Source: Cordilura impudica (taxonomy: Eukaryota > Arthropoda > Insecta > Diptera > Scathophagidae). From it: a DNA stretch of 64,000 nt. Of the stretch, positions 41,690 to 53,188 are shown piece by piece. The DNA is taken from NCBI GenBank assembly GCA_963682025.1, contig OY821517.1, forward strand, positions 234,792,938 through 234,856,937. The letters are read 5' to 3'. Both the position numbers and the translations under genes were made by a program. The notes below the pieces were generated by a model. That model was given only the letters and a program-made list of their open reading frames with translations, searched no databases and had not been told where the DNA came from. Each line of letters starts with the position of its first letter. The first letter of the stretch is position 1.

Positions 41690-42265
41690 ACATGTTAATA
41701 AACATATACATATTGTTTCCTAATATTCTTTTAAGACAACAAGTAAATTTCCATAGATGATAAGAGGGTAATTAGTAACTAGACATATCATAAACAACAA
41801 TTTATGTAAACACACTTAAACAAACCTAATTAAATATTGTATCTAAACTACTGAGCAAAGGAATAAGATAAAAAGTGTCAAACAAATATCATAAATATAC
41901 AAATATTGTAAAAATCATAAAATATCATAAATATACAAATATTGTAAAGATCATAAAATATCATATATATACAAAATATTGAAATGATCATAAAATATCA
42001 TAAATATACAAATATTGTTAAAAATCATAAAATATAAATATTGTAAGCATATGTACAAAACATGTTCTTTATCTCTTTGTTTCAAAATATCCATTAAGAC
42101 AAAGGAAATATTATTTGTAACAAATTAGTATTTAAAAAGATATTTTTTGGAATTTGAGAGAGTTAGTTAAGATTTAGCATAAGGACTGAACAGAACTCAT
42201 TTTAAGAAAATATAAATAAAAATAAAAGTCGCGTAGCCGACCAAAAAATTATATTTTTTATTTAA

Positions 42266-42813
42266 GAGCTGTACGCAGCTTGTTAAGGAATCTTAACAGA
42301 AAATTTTTATATATTTCTTAAAGAAAAAAAGCACAAAAGTACCTTTCAGTGCAACGCTAGAAATCAGCTGTTTTCTGTCAATTATTAAGAATTGTGTAAT
42401 TGAAAACAAATCAATTCTTCGGTTCTGCTTTATTTCGCCTGCTAAACGCTTTTTAAGCTCAGTATCAAAATTACCCATCCGCTTCTTGTTTTTTTTTGCC
42501 GAATTTTGTTCGTTTTTTCCCAGGTTTGCAACTGAAAAATAACTTTTATTTTTTTTTAGCATATTACATTTTGTTTATGCTTACCTCTCCTGTCAAAATT
42601 CCTTTCAGAAAGAACGAAAAATTTGATATTCCTGCTCAAAGCCTGGGTTGCCTAACTTCATTTACGTCAAAAAAAAGTAGTAAAAACAATACTACTTTTT
42701 TAAAAAGCTGCGGACTATCAACAGAAATTTTTTGACAGAAAAATTCCTTAAGCATTTCTGAAGCGTTTTTTTATATGAAGTTTTTGATTCCTTAGCAAGC
42801 TGCGTACAGGCCT
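42266..42813. mobile_element. TTAA-specific MITE, dimer unit 1
   Basis: 548 bp with terminal inverted repeats GAGCTGTACGCAGCTTG (left) and GGCCTGTACGCAGCTTG (right, complement), followed by (T/C)TAAGGAATC. Flanking TTAA at 42,262-42,265 and 42,814-42,817. No coding capacity. TTAA targets point to piggyBac- or Kolobok-type transposases, but the terminal bases do not decide which. Confidence 0.88.
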
Positions 42814-42817
42814 TTAA

Positions 42818-43366
42818 GAGCTGTACGCAGCTTGTTAAGGAATCTTAACAGAAAATTTTCATATATTTCTTAAAGAAAAAAAAGCACAAAAGTACCTTTC
42901 AGTACGACGCTAGAAATCAGCTGTTTTCTGTCAATTATTAAGAATTGTGAAATTGAAAACAAATCAATTCTTCGGTTCTGCTTTATTTGGCCTGCTAAAC
43001 GCTTTTTAAGCTCAGTATCAAAATTACCCATCCGCTTCTTGTTTTTTTTTTGCCGAATTTTGTTCGTTTTTTCCCAGGTTTGCAACTGAAAAATAACTTT
43101 TATTTTTTTTAGCATATTACATTTTGTTTATGCTTACCTCTCCTGTCAAAATTCCTTTCAGAAAGAACGAAAAATTTGATATTCCTGCTCAAAGCCTGGG
43201 TTGCCTAACTTCATTTACGTCAAAAAAAAGTAGTAAAAACAATACTACTTTTTTAAAAAGCTGCGGACTATCAACAGAAATTTTTTGACAGAAAAATTCC
43301 TTAAGCATTTCTGAAGCGTTTTTTTATATGAAGTTTTTGATTCCTTAGCAAGCTGCGTACAGGCCT
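42818..43366. mobile_element. TTAA-specific MITE, dimer unit 2
   Basis: Almost identical to unit 1 and in the same orientation, starting right after the shared TTAA at 42,814-42,817 and ending before TTAA at 43,367-43,370. LTR sequence resumes at once (CGTGAAAACG), so the whole dimer is one insertion block between TTAA copies. Confidence 0.9.
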
Positions 43367-44123
43367 TTAACGTGAAAACGTAGAACTTAATTCGTGTTAA
43401 CATATTTGTGTTAATAAACAATTTTAAGTTAAGCTTTTGGTTTTTTAAACAGGGTGGAAACATTTTTAACAGAGGGCGATACAAAAAATTTTTAGAAGGT
43501 TCTTAAACACGAATAACAATAATAAGAATAGTTAGTGGGTGATTCAAACAGTATGAAAACTGTCAAACTGCATGAAAAACTGAATTTAGGATTGTGACTT
43601 TGCTAAAAATAGTGCTGCCAGCCAAAAAAACAGAGTTGCCAACCTAAATGAACTTGATGTGCATATATGCACTAGAAAAGTAACCATACTACTTGGTTTG
43701 GAATATATGTTTAAAGAAAACAAAAACTATTTAAAACTATAATTGTAACGCCACTAGTTAATTAATTACACCATAGTACTTTCCAATGAGATTGAAAGAG
43801 AATAATCATAGCAAACAAAGCAATAAGATCAACATCATTCGATTTTCTATCTGCTATTCATTTGTTCGTATATTTTTGTCAACAAAGGGATTAAGAATAC
43901 TAATGTATATGCTTACACAATGTTAAGTGATATAAAAATCAGTGTTGTTCTGGTTATCGTTGCATAATTAAATAAAGTGTCATACTATTTATAATACAGT
44001 AAAAAATACAGTCCGCTTAATTAATAAAGATTTTTTTGTATACATAATTCATTAACATTTTGCTCCTTCGAACCGGATAAATTCCTCGTTAATTTCTTAA
44101 TAGTTAATAAAAAATTTTAAATA

Positions 44124-44939
44124 ATGTCGAGTATCAAATCGTTGAAACTTAAACGTAGTAGTGTTCGAGCTTGCATAACACGCACACACAATTTCTGTGA
44201 AACAATAAGTGACAACACCAGTTTGGAGGATTTGGAGATACGGTTCAAAGCCATTGAAACGTATTGGCTACAATACACAGCAATTGAAGACGAAATATGT
44301 GAAATTGAACAGGACGATGGAGTTAATACTGACATAGCCGAAGAGGAAACATTCGAGCAATATGAAATTAAGTATGTATTCATTTATTCAACTCTTTTAA
44401 AGGCCATAAAATTACGAAAGATCCAAACGGATAATTCTGAGGGATCTTTGGATGAACTTGCTAGTCAACAAAACACTTTGCTGCAACACATAGGAAATCT
44501 AGTGCCAAGAGGAAATGATGTTGCTCTTCCCAAAATTATAATTCCTACCTTTTCTGTAGACTATAGCAAATGGGCAGCTTTTCGAGACCTATTTCTTGGT
44601 TCAGTGGATAGTAAGTCAAACTTAACAAAAACCCAAAAATTCTATTATTTGATTTCATTTTTGGATGGTGAGGCTGCCGATCTTATTAAAAATATACCGA
44701 TTTCTGAAGATCATTATATGGGAGCTTGTGACAAGTTAGAAAGTAGATATGATAGGCCACATCTTTGTGTATTTTCATACATTGAAAACTTTTTCAAATT
44801 GTCCACGGTCACTACTACAAATCACAAGGTGCTTCGAAAAATTATTGATGGTGCTGACGAGTGCATGCGAGGGCTTAGGGCGATAGATATGAATAATAGA
44901 GATCCTAGGCTAATTTTTTTTTTTTGTTGCCCAAACTAA
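44124..44939 (+). pseudogene. BEL/Pao gag, N-terminal portion
   Basis: ATG at 44,124: an acidic N-terminal region, then LPKIIIPTFSVDYSKWAAFR, FLGSVDSKSNLTKTQKFYYL, LDGEAADLIKNIPISEDHY and KLESRYDRPHL, the DUF1759-like region of Pao gag-pol. It ends at a stop after a T-run at 44,918, probably a slipped frame. In Pao elements gag and pol form one polyprotein. Here it is cut short. Confidence 0.88.
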
Positions 44940-44949
44940 ATGACAATAC

Positions 44950-45562
44950 TCGGAAACTTTGGTCAGAAGAGGTAGGTTCTAGATCAGATGCTACCGTATA
45001 TATTTTTCTGGATTTCAAAGAAGGATCGTGACTATCAACGAATTGTGTGGATAAGTGACCCCAGTAAACCTATCGATCATTATCGACTATGCACAATAAC
45101 ATACGGAACGACATGTGCGCCATTTCTTTCCGTACGAATTTTGCAACAACTTGCTACTGACAATCAAGATAGGTTTCCATTAGCTGCATCTATAATTCTA
45201 AACAATATATATGTGAATGATGTAAAGTTAGGTTCGGAGAACTTAAGTGACTTATTTCATGCAAAGAAGGAGTTAGTCGCATTACTGGATATGGGAGGAT
45301 TCAAGCTTAGAAAGTGGAGCTCAAACTCATCGCAATTTCTCAAGCAAATTCCAAAAGAAGATTGTGAACTTGCCAAGGTTGAAAATGATTCTTCAGATTC
45401 ATACATTCAACTTTTAGGGCTGTACTGGAACCCAACCTCAGATTCATATTCTTTTCGGGTACATAAACCATCTAATGACGAACAAAACGAAAAATTTTTT
45501 CTGATATTGCTCGTATTTTGATATCTTTGGGTTTTTGTCTCCGTCAACAATACTTATTAAAG
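44950..45562 (+). pseudogene. BEL/Pao reverse transcriptase fragment
   Basis: DRDYQRIVWISDPSKPIDHY, YRLCTITYGTTCAPFLSV and FPLAASIILNNIYVNDVKLG. The catalytic YVDD box reads YVND, so the metal-binding Asp is lost. GGFKLRKWSSNSSQFL follows. The frame ends near 45,521, and the next residues (GFCLRQQYLLK in shifted frame) run to the dispersed repeat. Non-functional. Confidence 0.85.
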
Positions 45563-46346
45563 CAAGTAAGAAAATTATAGTCGGTCTAGACCGACCATAT
45601 GATACCCTATACGATGGTTAAAGACCCTATCTTTCGGTCCAACTAATTCGATATAGAAAATAAGCATAAACCAAATTTGAGTGCCATTGTTATTAATTTT
45701 TTTTGCTGCAAATATGAAAAGTTCATATCGGATGCTATATTTATATGGGGACTAGGTGGAAAAATGAACGATCTTGACCATATTTGGTAAAGTCACTTAT
45801 ATTTTGAAAATCTATATACAAACCGAATTTGAAAAAAATCTGTGCAATATTTTTGTTTTTTGATAGACTTAAGTGAAGATCGGAAGCAGCTTATATGGGA
45901 CCTATGACTAAGAATTGTCCTATAGGTACTATTTTTGGATTACTGATTTAATGGATATAATAAACACATACAAACCCAATTTGACTGAGATCTATATTAT
46001 AATTTGGATTTCATGCCACTTCATGTCGGTTTCACAGGGGCCATTTGTATGGGGACTAGGTCTGAACATGGACCGAATTTCACCAATTTCAATGGCATTC
46101 ATTCCTATGGCTGACGAAAGCTTATATACCAAATTTTATCAAAACATATTCACATCTGCGACCTGTAGTTTGATTACAAGCTTTACATGGAGAAACAGAC
46201 GGACGGACGGACATTGCTGAATCGACTCAGAAAGTGATTCTGAGTCGATCGGTATAATAAAAGATGGGTCTAGGTCAAATATTTTTGGTAGTTACAAACA
46301 GCAGCACAAAGTCATTATACCCAAACCACATAGTGGTATAGGGTAT
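45563..46346 (+). repeat. Dispersed repeat family R, copy 2 (longest)
   Basis: Starts CAAGTAAGAAAATTATAGTC, followed by the palindrome GGTCTAGACC within AGTCGGTCTAGACCGACCAT. The middle has ATGGGGACTAGGT twice. Near the end is GACTCAGAAAGTGATTCTGA (itself a hairpin, GACTCAG..CTGAGTC). It ends ACCACATAGTGGTATAGGGT. About 784 bp, no ORF. Confidence 0.82.
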
Positions 46347-46391
46347 AAATACAGTCCACTTAATAAAGATTTTTTGTATAATTCATTAACA

Positions 46392-47157
46392 CTACTACCA
46401 ATGAATTTTTATTCCAAAATGAACTGTAATTTTTATTATACCCCTTACACCTGCTGGTACTCTTCGCCTTCCTTGTTGCAACCTTGCAAGGGGGCGGGAT
46501 GTTTAAGCACAGATCGTGTAAAAGCCACAGTTACTGTTCAGTGGCTTTCTATGTTTTTGGTTTTCTTTTTGTTTTGTTTATGGCGCTTGCCTGCGTTTTT
46601 GTATATTGTATTTATTACTCTTGAACAACCCGAAGCGTACGGAACGTACAAGAAAAAATACCCCCAATAAAACCCGAAGATAAAAACTAATAATTTTCGT
46701 TTTTTTATTACCAATTTCCTTGAGGAAATATTCCAGAGAAACAATCTAAAATTTTAAAATATCTGGAATAGAATTATAAAAAAAATTAAAATTGTCCGAA
46801 ATAAATTAATTATTAAAGTTGGTATTTAATAAGGGCGCGAGAATTGTGGTATCATAATCTGACAACCCTCAAATAGTATTCACGTATTCGATATATAAGT
46901 ATTTAGTATACTGACTTATTGTAACTTTTTTCTTCTTGGTCACAATGTTCTTGATTATTACTCAATAAGGTAACACACGCTTTCTATATTAAACATTAAA
47001 GTTGTATCTTCTGGATCAACTTATTTAAATTTGCTACATATATAGTGTTCTTTAATTATAACAAAGCCTTCTTCAGTACTTATTTTGAATAAAATTCATT
47101 GAGGAGAAATGTTATTCACAATTTTACGTTGAACCAGAAAGTGTTAATAGACCAAAA
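46392..47157. other. No gene recognised
   Basis: Mixed sequence with a short GC-richer part at 46,440-46,660. The open frames seen on both strands there do not resemble known proteins. A GGGCGCGAGAATTGTGGTAT segment near 46,833 could be an LTR edge, but I find no partner. Confidence 0.35.
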
Positions 47158-47400
47158 TCAAGCCTTGTTTACACAACCTGTTTGCGGTGCGCACGCTTCG
47201 CTTTAACTACGCTTGCGTTTCGTTGAGTTATGCGTGCGCACATTAGTTATGGTGTGTAACAGTATGTCTTGTCACTACAAATTTTCTTGCCAATAGTCTG
47301 CCCTTGTGTAAACGCGTACACATATTCAGCGCTATCGGTAAGTGTGGTGTATGAGAAGATATCTTGTTACAACACATTTCTGTGTAAACACGCCTTTTGT
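47158..47400. repeat. Possible small MITE
   Basis: GCCTTGTTTACACA on the left and TGTGTAAACACGCC on the right are imperfect inverted repeats about 240 bp apart, enclosing GC-richer sequence. No clear target duplication, so this is tentative. Confidence 0.4.
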
Positions 47401-47578
47401 TATCAAATTTCCTATATAAATACCTGCTGGGAGCTTCAATTTGCCATCCATCGAGCAAAGGTCGCCTCGCGGGGTCTATTATATCGCATAAGAGAAAACG
47501 TGTTTCAGTTTTTTACTTTGTGGTCCTGGCGTTGCTTTTAGGTTAAATGTATTTTCTGCACGTGTTTTTTTAGTTTAA

Positions 47579-48114
47579 GAGCTTGTTAAGGAATCTTAAC
47601 AGAAAATTTTCATTTATTTCTTAAAGAAAAAAAAAGCACAAAAGTACCTTTCAGTGCAACGCTAGCAATCAGCTGTTTTCTGTCAATTATTAAGAATTGT
47701 GAAATTGAAAACAAATCAATTCTTCGGTTCTGCTTTATTTGGCCTGCTAAACGCTTTTTAAGCTCAGTATCAAAATTACCCATCCGCTTCTTGTTTTTCT
47801 TTGCCGAATTTTGTTCGTTTTTTCCATGTTCGCAACTGAAAAATACCTTATTTTTTTTAGCATATTAAATTTTGTTTATGCTTACCTCTCCTGTCAAAAT
47901 TCCGTTCAGAAAGAACGATAAATTTGATATTCCGGCTCAAAGCCTGGGTTGCCTAACTTAATTTACGTCAAAAAAAAGTATTAAAAGCAATACTACTTTT
48001 TTAAAAAGCTGCAGACTATCAACAGAAATTTTTTGACAGAAAAATTCCTTAAGCATTTCTGAAGCGTTTTTTTATATGAAGTTTTTGATTCCTGAGCAAG
48101 CTGCATACAGGCCT
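47579..48114. mobile_element. TTAA-specific MITE, third copy
   Basis: Same family as 42,266-43,366, with about ten bases deleted from the left terminal repeat (GAGC then TTGTTAAGGAATC). Left flank TTAA at 47,575-47,578, right flank TTAC (one base changed). More diverged than the dimer units. Confidence 0.85.
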
Positions 48115-48571
48115 TTACATATGAAATAGCTCACCCTAACCTCTCTCACGAAGGCAATGACTGTATAGGCGATCTGTATCAACCACATAAAAAATTTTAC
48201 CCAAAATGACAACATAGACCTAGTGCCTCAAGTCATTTTTATACATTCCACATTGTGGAATAGACACACCATTGCATGTGTCAGTAGAAGAAGAAGATTA
48301 TAAATACCTGCTTTACTAAAGGTGCTATTACACGACGTGTTTTTTTTACTATGTACTGTCAAACTTTCCAACTGCAAAAGTTGTACACATCGTGTGGTAC
48401 ACATGAAATATTGCATATGTACAATAAATGTGGAAAGTATCATGTAAATTTTTCAATTAGAATAGGTTCTTATGAGATTTTTATGGCCAAGTATATTATA
48501 TTCCAGTTTATTTATTTTGTTTAAGCTAATATGGCCTAGTGTTTTAGATGTAAATAAAAACAATTTACTAC

Positions 48572-48618
48572 ATTTACCCGACGTTTTGTCAATTTTATGT
48601 TGACTTTTTCAAGGGTTT
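48572..48618 (-). ncRNA. Decayed hammerhead ribozyme of PLE copy 3
   Basis: ACCC-TTGAAAA-GTCAA..TTGAC-AAAACGTC-GGGT on the minus strand. Stems I and II persist, but CTGANGA has become TTGAAAA and GAAA has become AAAA. It is inactive by the known requirements. Confidence 0.55.
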
Positions 48619-49049
48619 CGTCTATTTTAAAAACTATATAAAAAATTGTTACATTTTGCAAAAAAAAATTATTTTTACTGCAATTTTTAAATCACTTACA
48701 ATAATAAAATTTTTATCACATCAGAGTAAAAAAAATATTAACATAAAACATATTAAAGTAAACAGCTTTAAATCACTAAGTGTTTATTGCAACACTGTAA
48801 CTACTGTTTATGTTGTCAGCGTCTTCTTTTAAGTTCATTGTTTTTTTTTGATGTTTTGCTGGATTCGTAAACTTTCAATCGTTATGCGGCCTACACACGA
48901 GGCAACCAGTTGAAGCAATGGTTGTAGCAACTTGTTTTGTTAGTTGACTACACACGTAGCAACAATTGGCGCAACTTCATTACTGTGTAGCTGTCGTACA
49001 GAAAAGACCACAGACCAAGCGGAAGAAAATTATAATTAATTTTTTTGAA

Positions 49050-49283
49050 ATGAGTGGCGTAATACGTGATATAACTGCAATTATTATAATAGACGAAATT
49101 TTGTACGAATGTGAGGAAGAGGAGATAGAAACAAAAAATAAAAAGAGAATTTGGTCAAAAAATTGGCTTTTAAAAAAAGAGGAATTTTCCAACGAAAGGC
49201 TGCTGAAGGAACTAAAAGAAAATGAACCAGTGGATTATAAAAATTATATGAGGTTGGATGAAGCCCTCTTTGCAAAATTATAA
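49050..49283 (+). pseudogene. Harbinger transposase, N-terminal fragment
   Basis: KNKKRIWSKNWLLKKEEFSN, ELKENEPVDYKNYMRLDEAL: the conserved N-terminal region of Harbinger transposases. It ends at a stop right after LFAKL. The DDE nuclease domain is absent. The ATG at 49,050 is preferred; the frame to 48,966 is upstream non-coding. Confidence 0.8.
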
Positions 49284-49354
49284 TTATAAATCTAACACAA
49301 AGAATATAATGTACTAATAATATAGGTATAAATAGATCACAATTGAAGTTCAAA

Positions 49355-49720
49355 CAAGTAAGAAATTATAGTCGGTCTAGACCGGTTATAGAATACCCTA
49401 TACCATGCGTTTAGAGACCCTATCTCTTAGGTCCAACTAATTGGATATAGAAAATATGCATAAAGCAATTTTGAGTGGCATTTTTATTAATTTTTTTGGC
49501 TGCAGATATGAAAAAGTTCATATCGGATGCTATGTCTATATGGGGACTAGGTCGAAAAATGGACCCATGCTGATCATATTTGGTAAGGTCACTTATCTTT
49601 TGAAAAAATATAAACAAACCAAATTTGGGAAAAATCTGTGCAATATTTTTGTTTTTTGATAGATTTAAGTGAAAATCGGTGAAATGACAAAGAATTGACA
49701 TATGGGGTTTATTTTTGGAC
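49355..49720 (+). repeat. Dispersed repeat family R, copy 3 (truncated)
   Basis: Starts CAAGTAAGAAATTATAGTCG with GGTCTAGACCGG, then TATGGGGACTAGGTCGAAAA. It loses similarity near 49,720, before the MADF gene. Confidence 0.78.
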
Positions 49721-49981
49721 AAATGATAAATCAACTGTATCAACTGTAGCACTTGCATCAATATTATTATATTCTATTTTTAATTGTTCGTATGCTTTGT
49801 TTCTAAGATTTTTATTTTTATATTTTTCACTAGTTACGTCCCATAGCTCTCTCAAATTTTTATATTCGTTAATAAAATTAACATAATTTTCATTATTTTC
49901 GATAACCATTTTCTTGTTTTCCTGCTTTCCGCTTAACATTGCTTCACACGAACCTTCCTGGGCAACAGAGCTACACACCAA
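49709..49981 (-). pseudogene. Harbinger MADF/Myb-like DNA-binding protein, C-terminally cut
   Basis: From the minus strand: ENNENYVNFINEYKNLRELW then TSEKYKNKNLRNKAYEQLKI, a MADF-type helical DNA-binding domain like the accessory protein encoded by Harbinger elements, which helps bring transposase to the ends. It is cut at the dispersed repeat. The true start is probably the Met before the MADF region, near 49,940. Confidence 0.7.
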
Positions 49982-50043
49982 GCAACGGTTGATTCAACAT
50001 GGCTGTGTTGAAGCAACCGTTGCCTGGTGTGTAGGCAGCATTA

Positions 50044-51045
50044 GTCTCTTTCTTTCTATTTTTTCCTTGTCTAGTATTGTCACTTGTTTAAAATCGGCTG
50101 TGTGACCTGTATTTAATATGTGTTGAGCTAATGCTGTATTTTCTTTCCCTTTCGCGATGTCCATTTGATGCTCTCCCATTCTCGTCTCAATAGTTCTCTT
50201 AGTTGTTCCTATGTATATCAGATTGCAATGCTGGTCGTCGCTGCCTTTACATTTAACTTCATACACCACGTTAATTTGTTGTTGTTTTTCAATCGGTGTT
50301 TTTACATTTGAAAAAATTGAATTTAATGTAGAGTTCGGTTTATATGCAAAGCTGATATTTTTTGATGTTATTGTTGTTCTTATTTTTTTGCTGTCTATTA
50401 AACCTGGTATATATATTACACTGAAAAATTGTTTGGTGTTATCTTCATTAGAGTTTTGAGGTTGACTATTGACTTTTCGTTGTAAGTTGTTGCGGGTGTT
50501 CTCTATTAATTTGTTTATAAGCTTTTTTGGGAAACCATTGTTGAGAAGTATTGTTGTGATAATTTTAATGTTTTTGGAGTGGTATTTTTTGTCGCTAATA
50601 TTAAGAACTCTGACTATGAAACTTTTCGCAGTATTAATTATTAGGTTCATTGGTTGAGTTGCGTTATAATTCATTATCCTTCCTGATGATGTCTCTTTTG
50701 TGTACCAGTCAAAAGATATGGTATTTTTTTCCCTTCGTAGTTTTATGTCAAGGTAAGCAATTTCTCTATTTATTTCAATCTCCGTAGTGAATTGGATTTT
50801 TGGATGGTGATTGTTAAAAATTGCTAGAATATCATCTTTATCGTTTTGTTTTATAACTGCTAAAATATCGTCTACATATTTAACTATGTATTTTAAGTGT
50901 ATGTTTTTATTTTTTAATTTTATTATTGCGTCGTCAAGTAAAGTGTCAAGTACTATATCAGCTATGGTGGGTGAAAAAGGGTTACCTATTGGCATTCCAA
51001 CAATCTGATTGTAAATTTTATTTTCATAAATAAAATAGTTATTAC
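50044..51045 (-). pseudogene. PLE copy 3 reverse transcriptase (most) and GIY-YIG endonuclease
   Basis: One long frame from 51,045: NNYFIYENKIYNQIVGMPIG, PFSPTIADIVLDTLL, catalytic KYVDDILAV, SGRIMNYNATQP, VVYEVKCKGSDD, NLIYIGTTKRTIETRMGEHQ (GIY-YIG) and VTILDKEKIERKRL. At 50,043 it meets the Harbinger, and TIESLRIQQNI resumes at 48,881. It is almost free of stops, so this PLE was intact when interrupted. The apparent N- and C-terminal extensions in this frame belong to the hAT and Harbinger. Confidence 0.88.
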
Positions 51046-51054
51046 TAGGGATCG

Positions 51055-51127
51055 GAATTATATGCACAGACAATATGCAAAAAATATGCAAAATATATGC
51101 AAAATATGTGCAAAACATATGCAAACA
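51055..51127. repeat. hAT 2 subterminal ATATGCAAA array, left
   Basis: About seven copies of TATGCAAA or close variants at roughly 10-bp spacing, next to the terminal repeat. A matching, denser array lies at 53,189-53,285. Likely transposase-binding sites. Confidence 0.7.
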
Positions 51128-51457
51128 TCCCTATTATTATTATTTGTTTTTTTTTAGAGCTAGAAGGCTGAAAACATTTCCATGTAGGTATAGTATTGAC
51201 GATGGGGAAGACTTATTTGTTACAAGTGGTAAGTTTAAAAAATACTTCTAGGTATTTGACGAAACACAAACATCTTTAGACTCCAAAGCTACCAGGTGTT
51301 CAGGAGTTTATAAAAAAAATAATACTCTTTCGGATCCCGAGCAACGCAGGGTACGAATAAGCTAGTATGCACTATACATGCAAAAAATTCTAATAATATG
51401 CACCTTATTAAAACAACAGAATATTATATGGTGTAATAAAACAAAGTTCTTTTTTAT

Positions 51458-52600
51458 TTATATATTGCAATAAGTGACCATAATAGCATAACTCAATATG
51501 TTCTTGTAAGCAGAAAATGACCTTTCCACTTCGCAAGAAGTAATTGGCGCAAACATGTATTTTGATATATACTCAGCTTTTACTTCATTTTCTGAAATAT
51601 TGTGGGCATGTGGATCGTGGAAAACGTCCGAAATCTTTTTTAGCATGTCGAATGATGGTTTTTTTTTTTCTAAAATCATACTGAACTTTTCTCGAGCCAC
51701 AACTCCATATTCACCCGGAACGTTTTCAAAATCTTTTTTTAAATCCATGATTATTTTTACGGATTCAGTTAGCCAGGTTCCTTGCTCCTCAAGCCTTTTG
51801 ATCGCAGGCGGTAAAGTATGGAAGTGTTGTTGAATAAATATCAAACTATTTATGACCGAAGGTTTGTCAACTATAGTCTTGGCAGTTCTAATTGCTTCGG
51901 CTTCCAAATTGTCAAAAAAATTAAGCACCTGTAATGCAGTTAAAAAAAGTCTATATAGGGATAGATGTAAGCAAACTTGGCGTAGTCACACACATTTTTG
52001 GTTAAATTATAATACATCTTACCCTTTTAATATTGTTGATGTTTTCTGCATAAAAAAGGGCCGCCTCAATCAAAGTACCCCATCTCGTTATAATCGGGTT
52101 TGGTGGAAGCGGGCAATCGATCATTATGTCTTTATATAAGCAAATCCGAGATGGAGCCTTCACAAATACTTTTTATTAGAGGAAATTAAGCTGTTGACTT
52201 CTGGGAAGATTTCTCGAATTTTTTCAGCTACACGATGCACGGCATGTGCTAAACATGTTACGTGCTTCATGTTGGGGTAAAAAATTGTCAAATGTTTACC
52301 TGCTTTAACCATGTAAGGTGCAGCGTCGGTCACCAATAATAACACTTTGTCTGTGCTGTCCCCGTTAGGCCACAACTTTAAGAGGGACGTGTTGACGAAT
52401 CGCGCAATAGAAGCATGATCAGTTTTTTCTAATTCCTGACATGTCAATAAGTAAGATTTTGTAGGCTCGTATTCGCTCATTTTTCCAACTATTAGATTTG
52501 CTATAAAGCGCCCGATTGTGTCTGTTGTTTCATCAACAGATACACAGACGTAATCATTAGATAAGTGGGCCCGAATTTAGTTTAAACTATCTTCATGACA
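51458..52600 (-). pseudogene. hAT 2 transposase, fragmented
   Basis: Minus strand in order: VSVDETTDTIGRFIANLIVG (about 52,560-52,485), MSEYEPTKSYLLTCQELEK, VLLLVTDAAPYMVKAGKHLT and VTCLAHAVHRVAEKIRE (52,480-52,160). After a gap come MLNFFDNLEAEAIRTAKTI and the C-terminal ITSCEVERSFSAYKNILS (51,928-51,458). These are the D..D..E and dimerisation blocks of hAT transposases. The N-terminal BED finger is missing and frames are broken. Confidence 0.85.
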
Positions 52601-53188
52601 CTTATCTAAATAAGTTTTTCGCAAAGTTGATTCGTCTGGTATCTGGTGATTCATATGTTTCTCCAGAAACGAACGCCATGTGCTGTTATTTAAAGAGTTC
52701 CATGGAATATTTGCAGCTATCATGGCTTTGCATAAATCATAAGAAAAGTTTCTATTCCCATTTGAATTGTTTTCGGACTGATTTGCCAGTCGGTTTTTGT
52801 GGGTTTTTGTACTTATATGCTGTTGTATTAAAAACTTTTTATCTGAACAAAGCTACAGACAAACATTTTTAGTATAAGCATTTTGTTGGCTTTTTTCTCA
52901 AATGTGTTTACCTTTTTTTGCATATGTTGCAGAATATGCATTCATTTTCAATTATTAATGAATTGTCGCCAAAGCCTTTAATCCATTTTTTTTAACAAGC
53001 AAGTTACCGACATTTTGCTTTTAACAAATTTATAAAGGTCTTTTTGCTGTGAAAATTTTATAGCACTATATCGCTTTAATAAGGTTTTAACATAAAACAA
53101 ACATTGAACTATGTTCAGAAAAGTCAAATAAAACAATGTTCCCGATTCCAGCACAGTGTAATTAAAATTAAGAAATTTATGGAAAGAA

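Larger units (their letters stand above)
35777..43391 (+). mobile_element. Errantivirus-like Ty3/gypsy with envelope region
   Basis: Order: partial 5' LTR, primer site TGGCGATCCTGCCAGGA, gag, pol (protease, RT, RNase H, integrase), envelope-like region, 3' LTR. The primer site resembles that of 412/mdg1-type elements. The 5' LTR is only about 87 bp (35,777-35,863) and matches the end of the 3' LTR, so the left end is truncated and no target duplication can be shown. The 3' LTR is split by a TTAA-MITE dimer. Frameshifts in pol and a stop in gag make it defective. Confidence 0.88.
41770..43391 (+). repeat. 3' LTR of the errantivirus-like element, split by a MITE dimer
   Basis: It probably begins near 41,770-41,780 after the purine-rich AAGAGGGTAA. 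It contains about four tandem units of 36-37 bp (ATATACAAATATTGTAAA plus ATCATAAAATATCATAA) at 41,885-42,045, and is interrupted at TTAA (42,262-42,265) until 43,367. It ends with CGTGAAAACGTAGAACTTAA. The start is uncertain because the 5' LTR is incomplete. Confidence 0.65.
43540..46391 (+). mobile_element. BEL/Pao LTR retrotransposon remnant
   Basis: Probable 5' LTR from TGATTCAAACAG (43,540) to CATTAACA (44,057). Then gag, part of the RT, a dispersed repeat (45,563-46,346), and only the last 45 bp of the 3' LTR (AATACAGTCCACTTAATAAA to CATTAACA, 46,347-46,391), which match the 5' LTR end. Most of pol (RNase H, integrase) and the 3' LTR are gone. The LTR start is a guess from the TG. Confidence 0.8.
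48885..50040. mobile_element. PIF/Harbinger transposon, deletion derivative
   Basis: Inverted ends TGCGGCCTACACACGAGGCA (left) and TGCTGCCTACACACCAGGCA (right, complement), with the 3-bp duplication TTA at 48,882-48,884 and 50,041-50,043. A TTA/TWA target is the Harbinger signature. It carries the start of the transposase on plus and a MADF/Myb-like protein on minus. The catalytic middle is missing, and a dispersed repeat lies between them. Confidence 0.9.
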
